From NCBI GenBank assembly GCA_021234155.1, contig JAJEKV010000028.1, forward strand, positions 10,122,134 through 10,186,133: DNA of 64,000 bases. Reading direction: 5' to 3'. How positions within the stretch are numbered: position 1 is the first letter of the stretch; each line of letters starts with the position of its first letter. This DNA comes from Isoetes taiwanensis (Eukaryota > Streptophyta > Lycopodiopsida > Isoetales > Isoetaceae). This document shows, piece after piece, positions 32,045 to 43,769 of this stretch. Position numbers and translations under genes: made by a program. The notes under the pieces are model-generated. The model was not told where the DNA came from. It saw nothing but the letters and a program-made list of their open reading frames with translations, and did no database searches.

Positions 32045-33015
32045 ATGGCATCCGGCGATGGATGTTCCGGCGTGGCCCTTCTCGACTTCATCGGCTTCCA
32101 GTTGCTTAAATATACGCCCGACGCCGTTGAAGGAAAATTCGTCGTCTCTTCAAACTCTTCCCAGGTTCGGCATTCTTTCATTTATGATAACTTATGCTCT
32201 TTTTCGTATTGATCTATCTCTTTGTTTCGAACTGTGATTGATTAGTTCAAGGATCATCTTTTATATTTCGTGCATATCCTTCTCTGTTTAAACTCTTTTA
32301 TTGATTCCTCTGTTTTCCAGCCTTTTGGTGTTCTTCATGGAGGCATTTCTGCATATGTTTCAGAGGCTGTTGCTAGCATGGGCGCTGTTATGGCTGCTAA
32401 CTGGCAAAGAATAGCTGGAATCGAACTTAATATTAGCCATCTTCGTTCTGCTGACGTTGGACAGGAGGTGTATGTTGTCGGGAAGCCTCTGCTTGTTGGT
32501 AAAAGATTACAGGTCCGTTATCATTCTATTCGTCTTTTAGAAAGTAATAAATTTGCATTTGTTTATTCAGTCAATAAGTTAGGTAGTTATGTGTTTGTTT
32601 AATTCTATCCTTACCAGGATATTTTATTGTCTTTGCCCTTATAATGTAGATTAATGCCTGTTTTATACCTGTAACCCGTCTGTTAAGATAAGGAACTGGC
32701 AAAGAGATCTTTGTCTTATGCTGCCCGACGTTGGTCTATGTTTTACATATAACCATGGTTGCTGGGATTTTTGAAGTCTTAGAATTTGTTAAATTATACA
32801 TATCAACAATTCTCCAATTGTTTGTTAAACAAATTCAGGTTTGGGAAGTGAAATTCACTAGCAATGAAAATAAGACAGGGAAGTCAAAGGACACATCTGC
32901 TTCAACGAACTCGGAACCATATCTGGTTGCAGTCTCTAAAGTGACCGTGTTGATTGGACTGCCCGATGCTTCAAAAATTAGCCACTTTAGAGAACTTGCT
33001 TTGTCAAGACTATGA
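32045..33015 (+). CDS. DHNAT1-like: 1,4-dihydroxy-2-naphthoyl-CoA thioesterase, peroxisomal (three exons)
   Basis: Exons are 32045-32164, 32321-32512 and 32839-33015, all joined in phase 0 with GT-AG borders (TTTTCCAG, AAATTCAG acceptors). The 162-residue product is a single hotdog-fold acyl-CoA thioesterase of the PaaI/4HBT type. The active-site region is PFGVLHGGISAYVSEAVASMGA at the start of exon 2, with HGG and the following Glu in the expected places. The protein ends in SRL, a canonical type-1 peroxisomal targeting signal. In plants this enzyme releases DHNA from its CoA ester for phylloquinone (vitamin K1) synthesis. Size (about 156 residues in Arabidopsis) and exon layout fit, and no defect is seen. 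Other plant 4HBT thioesterases are the alternative. Confidence 0.88.
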
Positions 33016-33980
33016 TCAGTTCTTATTGAATCGTTTGTAAAGCCAGTTCATATTGAAACGGTCCGTCAAATATAATAATGTATTATATGGTGCTAATCTC
33101 TTTTTAATCTCTTTCTGAAGTTTGGTTTTTCAGACAAGTAGAAAACTTAATTGAGTTTTTGTTCAGGCACTTTTGCCCAAGGTTGTGGGGACTTTTCGCG
33201 CTACTTTTCATATAAATATGCATACTCGTGATACATTGTTTCTTTTGCTTGCCAAAAAACCTTTGTGGTGGACGTAAATATCAAGCACATTGCGAAAAAA
33301 CTACGAAGTTGAGGGGAGCTGGCAGCAATTGGGACGCTATGTCAACGAGCAAAAATGTAATGAATCAAAATATTTAACGAAACAGACATGTATCGAAACA
33401 AATATTGACGAAAGAAACGTCCACATTGCATAAACCTACGAAATTGAGGGGATCACAAGTCCCATAAAGCTATGGAGAGATACAAGTGAAGCGAGGTTAT
33501 TGGTGTAATTTTCTGTCCCTAGGAACACTTGATTTTCTGGAAAAATAAGTGTGGGGTTCACTAAATCAAATTATTAGGCAATTGGTATAATTTCTAGGGA
33601 AAATTAATTAAATGCCTTTATGTATTTTATTGAAATGCCTTTTGATATTTTCAAAATGTCCATCAATAAAATACCATTGTATTACAACATTCTTACCCTC
33701 AAATACATTACAATTTACCAAAATGGCCTCCTAAGCAAATGGCTCGAAATGTTTGTTGACCCATATCAGGCTCAAGTTGGTGCCCAATTTGACCGTTGGG
33801 GTGAGGTGTAAGGGGCGTTATTGGACATGCAAATTGGGCCACCGCCCAAAAATTGGGCCACCGCCCAATTTTCGTCCAAACCGAAACACGTTGAGACATT
33901 TTTTGGCGAATAAACAGTGCCAAATTGGGCGGTCCCCCAATTTCCCATTAGGGATCAGGTGCTAGGGGCATCTACAGACT
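33016..33980. other. No gene; local GC-rich inverted repeat
   Basis: Downstream of the thioesterase the sequence is AT-rich. Around 33828-33930 a cluster of CAAATTGGGCCACCGCCCAA and related GGGCGGTCCCCCAATT words can fold on itself (AAATTGGGC...GCCCAATTT). No coding frame is supported. Confidence 0.5.
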
Positions 33981-35317
33981 TAATGTTGCTATAGTGCCCA
34001 ACAATAATTTTGTGGATTCAAACACAGGTTCATCCAATGGCTAAGACATCCATTTGTTATGTCTCAAAATCCTCCTTTGCGGGTCCACTTGCCTCCCCTT
34101 CCTGAAAATATAGACTCCATAGCTTGCTCTATGAGGCATAGTGACATATATAGATGCAGTCAAAGAAGTCTAATCCTCAATCCGTGGCTAAAGGGAATTG
34201 CTATGACTCATGAGTGAAATTGTCCCGAGTTCTACCATGTTCCCATCCATCTCATCTGGATTCTAGAGCGTGGCATACGAGGTTAAAAGAGTTATTAGAC
34301 CACCTGCTCATGATGAGCCTGGATGGTGAATATATGGTGGACTACTATGATTCTTGTATGCTATTTCTCTTTATTTATACTTATGCTATTCGTACGAATT
34401 TGACATCCACCTATTACAAAGATGTAATCATATTACAAGTGATATAAGATATGGTAATGTACAAGAAGTCATACATGTATTAACTTAAAGATTATCTAGA
34501 TCAATGGCTGGAAGGTGCTATGTCTTTCCACATATCTACAATATATTTTGGACTTTGCACAACTTTTTACCTTTTCCCATTGGCATCCCAAGCATAATGA
34601 TTAGCATCTAATTTTTAGTACCTTGACGGATTGGAAGATCCGATTGCCAACGCTTAAGCAGTTTGTGTAGTCCCCTCTAGTAGGCATCCACCACGATACA
34701 TAAATATGGTCATAATTTATAGCTTCTAGATCAAGAATAACATTCTCCTCTATATACCCTAACCAAATTGCGGTGTTATCATCTCTGAATCTGACTAAAA
34801 CAATCATATCCTTTGAAAGGATCAACTTCTTTAAGAAGCATCACTAGACACCCATCTGACGGGTCACAATAAGAAGGTAGCAGCTTCATCGACCTCCAGA
34901 ACAAATGCAACTTGATTGGCCAGGACCTTGCCTTGTTTGTGGCCAACATGTATCATTTCGAGGACATCCTGAAGAAACATCTTCCATAAGAAGATGTATT
35001 TATTGATGCTATCGTTCAAGCCATGGAGAGCTTTTAATGTTGTTCTTGGAGGAATATTTTGGGGAACACCAAATAGTATCGTTGGTTTTTCCACATTTTG
35101 CCCTTTTGGTTTAGAATTGACTTCTTCTTTTAGACATTAGATGTTTTCTATATATCTTCCCCTATTTTTTGTGCTTGTTATTGTGGTTTTCCTTTTGGTT
35201 ACAAGGAACATGTCTTATTCTTGAACCAGCTATAATGAAGGTTCACTGCAATAGGGTCGTTTATATCATATCCAGATCATAAATAATGGGCTAGACATTC
35301 ACTCTAGGCAACTCCCT
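33981..35317. repeat. Direct repeat, copy 1 (~1.34 kb)
   Basis: This block starts TAATGTTGCTATAGTGCCC and ends CTCTAGGCAACTCCC. It is nearly identical to 36998-38357. Minus-strand frames inside it (35094-34601) read LFGVPQNIPPRTTLKALHGLNDSINKYIFLW and GYDCFSQI after stops, hinting at an old protein fragment I cannot name. The pair flanks the RING-H2 gene at 35800. It could be an LTR pair or part of a segmental duplication; no primer-binding site follows copy 1. Confidence 0.85.
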
Positions 35318-35799
35318 TGTTAAATTCTATGCCAAATGTGGTAGCTTAGAAGAATCATGTAAAGTTTTTGACAAATTGTTGGTTTCTATGCCAAATGTGG
35401 TAGCTTAAAGGAATGGGTCTTTTTATTACTTGTATGACTTCACTGAGTGGGAGGAGCTATTGTTAACCTTTATGTAGAAACATTTACACCTTTATGACAT
35501 ATTTAATTAAATTTGGACTTATTCAAATCTAATAAATGTACTTCAAGGATGCCATGATAATATTATATGTATTTTTAGCTCTTATTGATTTTAATAATTT
35601 GTTCTGTTTATCTTTAGATAAAAAATATGATACTTACCAAAATTTAAAGTAAACTAATTCTCGGTTTCAGCTATTTAGAATTAAATTTTCATCTAAGATA
35701 ACTCTGTATAACTAAAATGCTATTCTTTTCAAAATATTTAAAGAAAGTTTTAAAGAATAAATAGGTTGGGAGGATGATAGAAAGAGCATTTGGAAGAGA
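35318..35799. promoter_or_regulatory. Flank between repeat copy 1 and RING-H2 gene
   Basis: AT-rich. Two copies of TTCTATGCCAAATGTGGTAGCTTA (about 35325 and 35383) form a small direct repeat. Homology to the second RING-H2 copy begins about 50 bp before the ATG (AAAGAATAAATAGGTTGGGAGGA), so no extended promoter is shared between the two copies. Confidence 0.4.
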
Positions 35800-36219
35800 A
35801 TGGCAGCTCCGGAAGCGGATAGATTTGACCGACTAGAAACGGATTGGTACTCGCTTAAACGAATTGAGCAGGTAGTGGTTATGGTCGCCGTGCTGCTTCT
35901 GCTAGTGTTCGTGGTGGCCAAACACGTGTTCGAGTTTTTCTATCAAGTTGGCCGCCCTGAAATGCGCATGCCAGTCTTCTTCAAAGAATGCCCCGTATGC
36001 TTATCAGATTTTGAAATCGGCCAAATGGCACGGAAGCTCAACTGCGGCCACATTTTCCATTCTGTCTGTATTGATAAGTGGTTAGATTTTCGCACCACCT
36101 GCCCTCTTTGTCGCTCTGTTTCTGCAGATTCAAACTGGCCTCATAAACCAGGCAGATTCGTGGTGGATGTATTGCCCCAAAACAATTCTCAAGACGACAA
36201 GATCGATTTTCAAACTTGA
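35800..36219 (+). CDS. Membrane-anchored RING-H2 E3 ligase-like protein, copy 1
   Basis: A single-exon gene of 139 codons. Order: short hydrophilic N-terminus, one transmembrane helix ([21 protein letters not shown], about residues 22-42), then a C-terminal RING-H2 finger with CPVC ... [14 protein letters not shown] ... CPLC (about residues 65-107), all eight metal ligands present. This is the layout of small plant RHA/ATL-type ubiquitin ligases, which act at membranes; substrate unknown. A near-identical copy of the same length lies at 48789-49208. There is no stop or frameshift. The surrounding direct repeats and a shared LTR-like 3' flank show that it was duplicated together with mobile-element sequence. 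Confidence 0.85.
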   Translation: MAAPEADRFDRLETDWYSLKRIEQVVVMVAVLLLLVFVVAKHVFEFFYQVGRPEMRMPVFFKECPVCLSDFEIGQMARKLNCGHIFHSVCIDKWLDFRTTCPLCRSVSADSNWPHKPGRFVVDVLPQNNSQDDKIDFQT

Positions 36220-36555
36220 AATTGGAATTTTAACCACGTTTCATCGTAGTCTGTATACTGATTAAATGAGTTTGTAAGAATGGAATTGAGTTTTGTAAGA
36301 ATAGAATAGAATATTTAACCTCTACAAACACTTTTCCGTTAGACATATTTCACAAATGGGTCATACCAAATTATCTGGAGGATTTTGTTGGCAGGAACAT
36401 TTTTCTCTCCCTTTCTTCCTGTGAGTCTATGTTGTGATCATCCATTTAATGAGCACCAGGGCCTCTATCTTGCACATACATATCTGCCTTGATTTGGGCA
36501 TAATAATTGTTAAACTTGTTAATTACTTAAGAAAACACAAAAGAGAGAGGCATGC

Positions 36556-36906
36556 ACTGTCACGGGTCCAAGGACAAGTCGCGCTTACAGGCCTTGGACG
36601 GGGAGTTTGCCTTGAAAGTGTCACCGGTGGCCTGGGAATGTTCCAAAGAGCAATTACCGCCTAGGGGTAGTGTATGGGTTTTATTTACTTGGGGTATGAG
36701 GTGGCATCACTTGATTGGATCAAGTGTTAAAAGGGCGAAATTGAGTTTGTGGCATCGCAGACTGATAGCAGGCGGCCGGATCTGATAAAAATGACGGGAT
36801 CTGAATATAGGGAGCTCAATTTTAGTTGAGAAAAAGGCCCATAAGCCTTTTTCCGTCTATTCTTGGCCCTAGTAGCCCTATATAAGGAATTGGAGACGGT
36901 TTTGGA
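36556..36906 (+). promoter_or_regulatory. Gypsy LTR U3-like sequence downstream of RING-H2 copy 1
   Basis: From TGTCACGGGTCCAAGG (36557) to just past CCCTATATAAGG (36876-36887, a TATA box) the sequence matches the region 49541-49982 that leads into a Ty3/gypsy element. The match stops about 20-25 bp after the TATA box, near the expected transcription start. Here the following sequence (AACAAGTTTCTAC) is unrelated to the other copy. Confidence 0.6.
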
Positions 36907-36997
36907 ACAAGTTTCTACAAAAGCTACCAACTACAGTTTTGCAATTTCTGGGCATATAAGGATCATTTTCTTCTCACGGAACTGCACGTGATACTAA

Positions 36998-38357
36998 TAA
37001 TGTTGCTATAGTGCCCAACAATAATTTTGTGGATTCAAACACAGGTTCATCCAATGGCTAAGACATTTTTGTTATGTCTCAAAATCCTTCTTTGCGGGTC
37101 CACTTGCCTCCCCTTCCTGAAAATATAGACTCCATAATTTGCTCTATGAGGCATAGTGACATATATAGATGCAGTCAAAGAAGTCTAATCCTCAATCCGT
37201 GGCTAAAGAGAATTGCTATGACTCATGAGTGAAATTATCCCGAGTTCTACCATGTTCCCATCCATCTCATCTGGATTCTAGAGCGTGGCATATGAGGTTA
37301 AAAGAGTTATTAGACCACCTGCTCATGATGAGCCTGGATGGTGAATATATGGTGGACTACTATGATTCTTGTATGCTATTTCTCTTTATTTATACTTATG
37401 CTATTCGTACGAATTTGACATCCACCTATTACAAAGATGTAATCATATTACAAGTGATATAAGATATGGTAATGTACAAGAAGTCATACATGTATTAACT
37501 TAAAGATTATCCAGATCAATGGCTGGAAGGTGCTATGTCTTTCCACATATCTACAATATATTTTGGACTTTGCACAACTTTTTACCTTTTCCCGTTGGCA
37601 TCCCAAGCATAATGATTAGCATCTAATTTTTAGTACCTTGACGGATTGGCAGATCCGATTGCCAACGCTTAGTTAAGCAGTTTGTGTAGCCTCTAGTAGG
37701 CATCCACCATGATACATAAATATGGTCATAATTTATAGCTTCTAGATCAAGAATAACATTCTCCTCTATATACCCTAACTAAATTGCAGTGTTATCATCT
37801 CTGAATCTGACTAAAACAATCATATCCCTTGAAAGGATCAACTTCTTCAAGAAGCATCACTAGACACCCATCTGATGGGTCACAATAAGAAGGTAGCAGC
37901 TTCATCGACCTCCAGAACAAATGCAACTTGACTGGCCAGGACCTTGCCTTGTTTGTGGCCAACATGTATCATTTCGAGGACATCCTGAAGAAACATCTTC
38001 CATAAGAAGATGTATTTATTGATGCTATCGTTCAAGCCATGGAGAGCTTTTAATGTTGTTCTTGGAGGAATATTTTGGGGCACACCAAATAGTATCGTTG
38101 GTTGACCAATTCCATCCTCTTTCCACATTTTGCCCTTTTGGTTTAGAATTGACTTCTTATTTGAGACATTAGATGTTTTCTATATATTTTTTAGCCCTTC
38201 CCCTATTTTTTGTTCTTGTTATTGTGGTTTTCCTTTTGGTTACAAGGAACATGTCTTATTCTTGAACCAGCTATAGTGAAGGTTCGCTGCAATAGGGTCG
38301 TTTATATCATATCCAGATCATAAATAATTGGCTAGACATTCACTCTAGGCAACTCCC
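36998..38357. repeat. Direct repeat, copy 2 (~1.36 kb)
   Basis: Copy of 33981-35317 with scattered substitutions and a few small indels (for example an extra GACCAATTCCATCCTC near 38104). The sequence diverges from copy 1 immediately after GGCAACTCCC. High identity implies a fairly recent duplication. Confidence 0.88.
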
Positions 38358-38723
38358 TGGGTGAAAGTATGCTCGTGGGTATCAAATAAACGCGGTTCAG
38401 CACCCAGCACCAGCACCCTTCATACTATTTTTTCCACCCTTCACCAATTGAAGTCTAACCTATTCTATGCCCGTCACTTCACATAGGGCGTACCCGTTCC
38501 AATCATAACCTGCTTATCGCCCACCGTAACTAATGAATGTGACCCGAAGGGTAGCGAATTTTGAATTTGTAATTTGCAACCGTGTTCCCCACCTTTTGCT
38601 ACTCCGGCCAAATAGCCCGCGGAGAAGAAGCTCGAGAATTTCCGCATTCACTCTAGTATTCTAAAACTCAAACGCACTATTGTGAAGAAGGTTGTTAATC
38701 CGCCGGCTCAGCCAGTAATTCCA
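38358..38723. promoter_or_regulatory. Upstream region of RING/coiled-coil gene
   Basis: GC-richer than the repeat to its left. From about 38605 the frame of the downstream gene is open without a start (EKKLENFRIHSS... to the ATG at 38724), so an additional upstream exon, entered at AAATAG|CCC near 38610, is possible. Confidence 0.35.
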
Positions 38724-40700
38724 ATGGATGCCATGCGCAGGGTAAGCAAAATGCACTGCCAATTTTGATGGCTTATGGTGCCCTGTTAATTTGTTTTTCT
38801 TGCTTTCTTTCAGCCCGGAAGGAACGTGCCCCTAAGACCGGACCTGGCTGATTGCCGAATTGAGGAGGACTTCCATGCTTATGCGGGTCTATCAAACGAG
38901 GGTGTACATCCCTCTCAATTTCGAACGGATGTGATATCTGCAGAAGAGTATAATGAGGTTTGGGACACCAATGGTGTCATTCCCAACAAGACATCCATCG
39001 ACAAAGTAAGGCCAGAGCATGAAGAAGCTCTAATTGAACTGTTGAGCAAGATATACCCAGAAGGGTTGAAGAATAGAGAAGTAAGGAAGACGGTTTCCTT
39101 TTTATTTGCATTCAACAACTGCCAGAGGGCCAAGCAGGATCCAGAAAATTTCAAGGTTAATTGAGCAGCAGTGGCAGCAAAAAGCAGAGCCTATTCGAGC
39201 AAGGTCAAGAGTGAACCCAGCACCAGCGGCCCTGTGAGCACAGCAGAGCCCAGCAAATCACAGCAGACAATAGCACCTGAAAGCATAGCAGAAAGGCCAG
39301 CCTCAGCAGGCACTGCTGTAAAATTAGAAGGGAGGTTGTCATTCAGGAGTACTGCAATTTGTCCAGCAGCATTCTCAGCTTATGGGGAAAATATTTCCCG
39401 TCTGGAAAGCATGATCCAAGATATGCAGGAAGCCCTAAAAATGCAGCAGAGTGACCTAGTGTCAAAGAAGGAACAGGATGCACAATCTCAGGCAAAGGGC
39501 ACCTTCTTCTCGGCTGCAGAGGGGAAGTTGAAGACTATAAAGGACAATATTGCACGTCTTCAAGCACTGTCAGATCCTAATGCATGTGTCTCTGCTGAGA
39601 TTCATTCTTTGGAGAGGGAGAAAGATATGGCAGAGTATATGCAGAAGTCCCTACTTGAAATGGGGGGTGGGCCAATAGATCAAACCATGGTAGAAAAGGT
39701 GGTTGCACTAACTGCTGAGATTGCCAACAACGAGTCCCTCCTTGCAAAAGCCCAGCAGCACTTACAGAATGTCACCAGGCTGAGGGAGATGACCAAGAGA
39801 AATGATCAGCTGGTCAGCATCACTCCAATACCATTCCGATTGCCAATTGGAGATGAGGAGAGATGCTCCACCTGTGGTCTTGCATTCCAGGATGATTACA
39901 CCCTCAGCCTGCGGATGAAATGTGGACATCATTATCACGTTAGCTGCCTCAGTTTGCTCATGGAAAAAGGATGCTGCCTCGAGTGCACAGAGACCATTCC
40001 TACAGGGTTAGTGCAGGAAATAGGTAAGTTTAATACAGTAAAGCAGGAAGTGTTACATGCTGGAACATCTCACGAAACCGAGAAGAAGATAATTGATGTT
40101 GATGAGCATGTAGCCACAACTCCTTATAGCAGCAGGAAAAGGAAACAGGTCAACACACCAAGAAGTAGAAGGACCCCAGGATCAGCCAAGCACAAGTCCA
40201 CAAGGGTTCAAACTCCACAGCCAAGGCATGGGAAAAAAAGGTATATGCCTATTTTCAGTCTCTCATTTTGAATTGGCAGCATTAGAAGGTGCTGTAGACA
40301 TTGGACAGCAAACTACCAGCAGTCTTCAGCACACTGCAGCACCTCGAAGCACAGTGCTGGAGACACCAAAGCATGCAGAATCCAAGGGAGATTCAAGTAA
40401 TACTGATGGTGCCAACAATTATATTATAGTTCCAAATTCTGCAGCTGCCTCTACAAAGGCCTCCTCTAACACTGTTGCTGCAGGGAAGGAAAACGATGGC
40501 GAAGATGTCGATGGGCAGATTCATACAGTCGTTAAGCAGGTCAGCAGGTTGACACGATCAAGGGCCAGGAAGGTTGTGGAAGAAGAAAGTGAGGGTGAGT
40601 CAGAAAATGACCTTGATGAGGACGTCCCTATAGAAGTAGCATTTGGAAAAAAAAACAAGGCTAACGTAATTTTGTCTTATGTATTTCAGGCAAGCAAACC
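38724..40700 (+). CDS. RING-type zinc finger / coiled-coil protein of unknown role
   Basis: Exon 1 ends at CGCAGG|GTAAGC (38741); exon 2 starts at 38814 after TTTCAG and continues in frame to 40271, interrupted by one TGA at 39162-39164. Order: an unrecognised alpha-helical region (about 38826-39160), a Ser/Thr/Ala-rich linker, a long coiled coil (about 39390-39800, heptad-like Leu/Glu/Lys), a RING-H2-like finger CSTC ... CGHHYHVSC ... CLEC (39864-39990), and a basic tail with a nuclear-signal-like SRKRKQVNTPRSRR. A frame change at the A-run near 40233 leads into an acidic C-terminus ending around 40704 (VEEESEGESENDLDED). The single stop and frame change may mark early decay or missed introns. 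A RING ubiquitin ligase role is suggested only by the finger. Confidence 0.5.
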
Positions 40701-41429
40701 TTGATTTTGCAAGACAACCCTAAACCATCAGCCATCTAGACACGCTGAAAGGGTAAGCCCATCAGATCGGGATATTGGCCTATAAAGCGAAGGGGATAGA
40801 AACTCCCGATTATGTAAAGTAGGATTTGGATATGCAGATCCCAGTGGGGAATATCATACGCTGTTTTTTGGAAGAAAACTTTTCAAGTCCTTTAAGCTTC
40901 TTTCCTTGCTAGCAGGAAGCATCTGTTATTTGGCAGAGGCAGTTCAAGAGACAGGTAACTTATCCTTCATATCGATGCTGAGCAATCAGTTTTTTTCTTG
41001 TAAATATCAAGGATGCAAAAGATAATCCCGACAATGCTGCATTGATTAGCGCGCATGATATACTCGGAGGTATGGGACTCTTTGATATCAAGTTCTCTAA
41101 TTTGTACATGCTAGGGCTTTAAAATGTTTCAAGTACTGCTATGCTTGAACATTTTTTATGTGGATACTGATATCCAATCATATGCTCAAGTACTGATATG
41201 CTTGCAGCACTTTAGACCAGGTTCTGATATGCATGTGTCAATCTCAAGTACTATTAAGCTTGAGGGCAGCTGGGGGACTGTTATACTTCAGCCTGCATTC
41301 TGTTATCCTTTGCTTACAGGTTTAAAACTGGTTGCAAAATGTTTTTGAGAAAAGTATACGTTATCTGTTAATTGTTCTTTCTCGTCAGATAAATGCTGAT
41401 GTAAGAAAGCTTTTTGAGCATATTATGTA

Positions 41430-41555
41430 TCAGGCCAACAGGGCTTCATTGTGCTCATTCTTCCTATCTGATCTTTAGAGATCAATATTGTAATCTTTTC
41501 TATATTAATAGAAAACCACCTTGCCTTCAAAAAAAAAAAAAAAAAAAAAAAAAAA
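41430..41555 (+). mobile_element. L1-like 3' end with poly(A)
   Basis: The segment TCTATATTAATAGAAAACCACCTTGCCTTC followed by about 27 A (41529-41555) looks like the 3' terminus of a plant L1 element or a retroposed copy. No ORF2 is readable upstream, so only the tail, or a very short truncated insertion, is present. Sequence 40705-41430 otherwise shows no gene; it contains degenerate TACTGATATGCTTGA-type repeats around 41130-41250. Confidence 0.5.
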
Positions 41556-41943
41556 CCATCAGCCAAAAGGTTTTTGTTCAAACAATTAATATATTTGATC
41601 CCTGTTTTATTCCACCTTTAATGTGTAAATTTTGGTTTGGATTATTCATTCAACTTAGGCTTCTGTAAAAACTTGTCTGCGAGAAAAAAGAAGGCGACCA
41701 ATGGTTATACTTAGTGAATCGATGAAGAAGACAATACGAGATAAAGAAGTGTCGCCACAAACTCTAACATACAAAAGGTGCACATTATCCCGTTACATTT
41801 GAGAATGTGTATTCTCTACAAATTTCAGTTCGTAATTGGAGCTCATCCTTGCATGCAGGAGAACAAGACAGGTCGTGAATGAAGAAACCGAGGACAAAGG
41901 CACTGCAAGGGTTACTGATAGCCAGGAAACACCCATACATTGA

Positions 41944-42285
41944 TGGCAGGGAGATACTACTGCAGATGTATCTAACTATGGCTATCAGCACTCTCCATCA
42001 TCTGGTAGCAAAGATAAAGCAGAGTCCAGCAGGTCGCAGCAACGTCCAGCACCTCGTGATAGCACTTCCCAGCAGAGTCCAGCACATATAGCAGCACAGA
42101 CAAGCACGATGCAGCACACATCGACAGTGGTTGCAAACGTCGAGGGATGGACACCCAGACGGAAGTTGATGGTGCTTGACATAAATGGTGTACTGGCACA
42201 GACACAACAGAGGAGAATGAACCATAAATTCTTGCCTCCACCACAAACGAACCATGTTGTAAAAAAGAAGATTAGAAATATATAA
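41944..42285 (+). pseudogene. Fragment with FCP1-like HAD phosphatase motif
   Basis: An open frame without introns runs from just after a stop at 41943 to 42285. It has a Gln/Ser/Pro-rich leader (SQQRPAPRDSTSQQSPAH...) followed by WTPRRKLMVLDINGVLAQTQ. The KLMVLDINGVL segment matches motif I of plant FCP1-type HAD phosphatases (LVLDLNGxL), where the first Asp is the nucleophile. The second Asp of the usual DxDxT is replaced by Asn, as is common in the plant DLNG subgroup. The rest of the domain is missing after FLPPPQ, so it is a truncated gene piece. The CAG-rich leader resembles the linker of the gene at 39.2 kb. Confidence 0.55.
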
Positions 42286-43769
42286 GATACTTGAGATCTT
42301 TAAGGTCTAAAATTGAACTATTGCAAAACAAACAAAGTTTGGCATTTAAAGACAAACAAAGTGCAAAATTTAAGTGCACGCTAATCCATGAAACTGGAAA
42401 TGTCAATGACATCCTATTTTCACATCCAATCTTATGGATGCATCCATATAGACAAGATGCTAACGCATCAAGGGGTTGCCCGTTGGTTAACTATGCAAGT
42501 AGCATTACGAAAGGTCGATAAAATATGACTTTGATCCATGGAGTATACAATTAATTTAGATACATGAAACATGTAGGTGTTGTAAGACAGGTATGGTATT
42601 GCATTGGAAATATGAGGACCAGGTCGTAGGAGTAATGACGGTCATTAGCTATGTTCTGTGTCTTTTTTCTTTTCAATTTGTCTTCAAGGGAGTAATTAGG
42701 TACCATATTTGTTCAAATTTATTGTGGGATACATTTATAAAGTTTGTATGGTGATTGTAATAGCATCCACACGTAGGGTCAAACTAGTAGTTTGGGTATT
42801 GAAAATGAATATGGCTTTTTGTTTCAAATGGAAAAACTTCCTTGCTCTGCAATAGTAGAGGTTACACATGATTTTACATGCATATTTGTGTCAAATTATA
42901 TTCTACATGCACAGATCAAATAATAGTCTCAAAATTAAAATACTTTTGTATTTCTTTGTGTTGAAATTGTTCTTAAAACCCTTTGCACACCAACTTAAGA
43001 GGTTGAAATTCATTATTGGTTGGTAGTACTATGGTATGGAAACAAGAGTTAAATTCATTTTTAGGGTCAATCTCGTAATTGTTTATTTGAACTTCGACAG
43101 ATTAGTTTAACATTATTTGCTTCACTTCTTTTATGGGATGGATGTTAGACTTTTGACTTGTTTTTCATTGCAGAATTATTATTTGTCTTGTAATTGTTTG
43201 ATTGGGCTTCAATAAATTATAAGTGCAGTGTGTGTCTTATAGAGTTGCAAGGATGATGAAGATGAATGCTGACAATGCTTCAAAATATGAGTGTTCTTAG
43301 GTCTTGTGGTTGTGCAAAATATTTGTCTTTAAGGTTCGTTATGTTGCTTGTCCGGTACTTTAGTTGAGTGATGAATTTAATTTTTATTTATGAAATTGAG
43401 ATCCTTTATGGTAATCTATGGTAATCTGCAGTTTCGTTCTCAGTGGCACCTATTGATTTGGATATGGGATTGATTTTTGTGTAATGGCATGGTTTTTATA
43501 GAATGGAAATTTTAAGAATTTACAAAAGTTGTAGTTTTCTAAAGGATCCCAATTTGATTAGCAAGGAAAAATAACTCGAAATCGAATGGAATGGTGGCAT
43601 AGTATGGACCACGACAAGGTAGATGTGTCATTTTCAATCGCTCACTATTGTTTAGTTTAGTTCAGTTCGTTTTGGGCAAGATCTTGGACTCGTTGTGGAG
43701 TTCCGTTCAGTGGAGTTCGTTTTGGAAATAAATCTGAAGCTTATGCTATGAACTGTTTGAACTTGTCAG
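42286..43769. other. No gene recognised
   Basis: AT-rich sequence with no supported frame on either strand. A small duplicated phrase (ATGGTAATCT, near 43408-43428) and GTTTAGTTTAGTTCAGTTCG repeats near 43650 are the only features. The right end leads into the helicase remnant, so its missing N-terminal part may once have been here. Confidence 0.4.

Noticed and set aside
35325-35410. PPR-like phrase (YAKCGSLEESCKVFDKL reading near 35325-35375)
   Set aside because: The words recall a pentatricopeptide repeat, but only one partial repeat with breaks is present, too little to call a gene.
39162-39164. TGA as selenocysteine in the RING/coiled-coil gene
   Set aside because: Land plants lack selenocysteine insertion, no hairpin element was recognised, and the site is not a redox motif.
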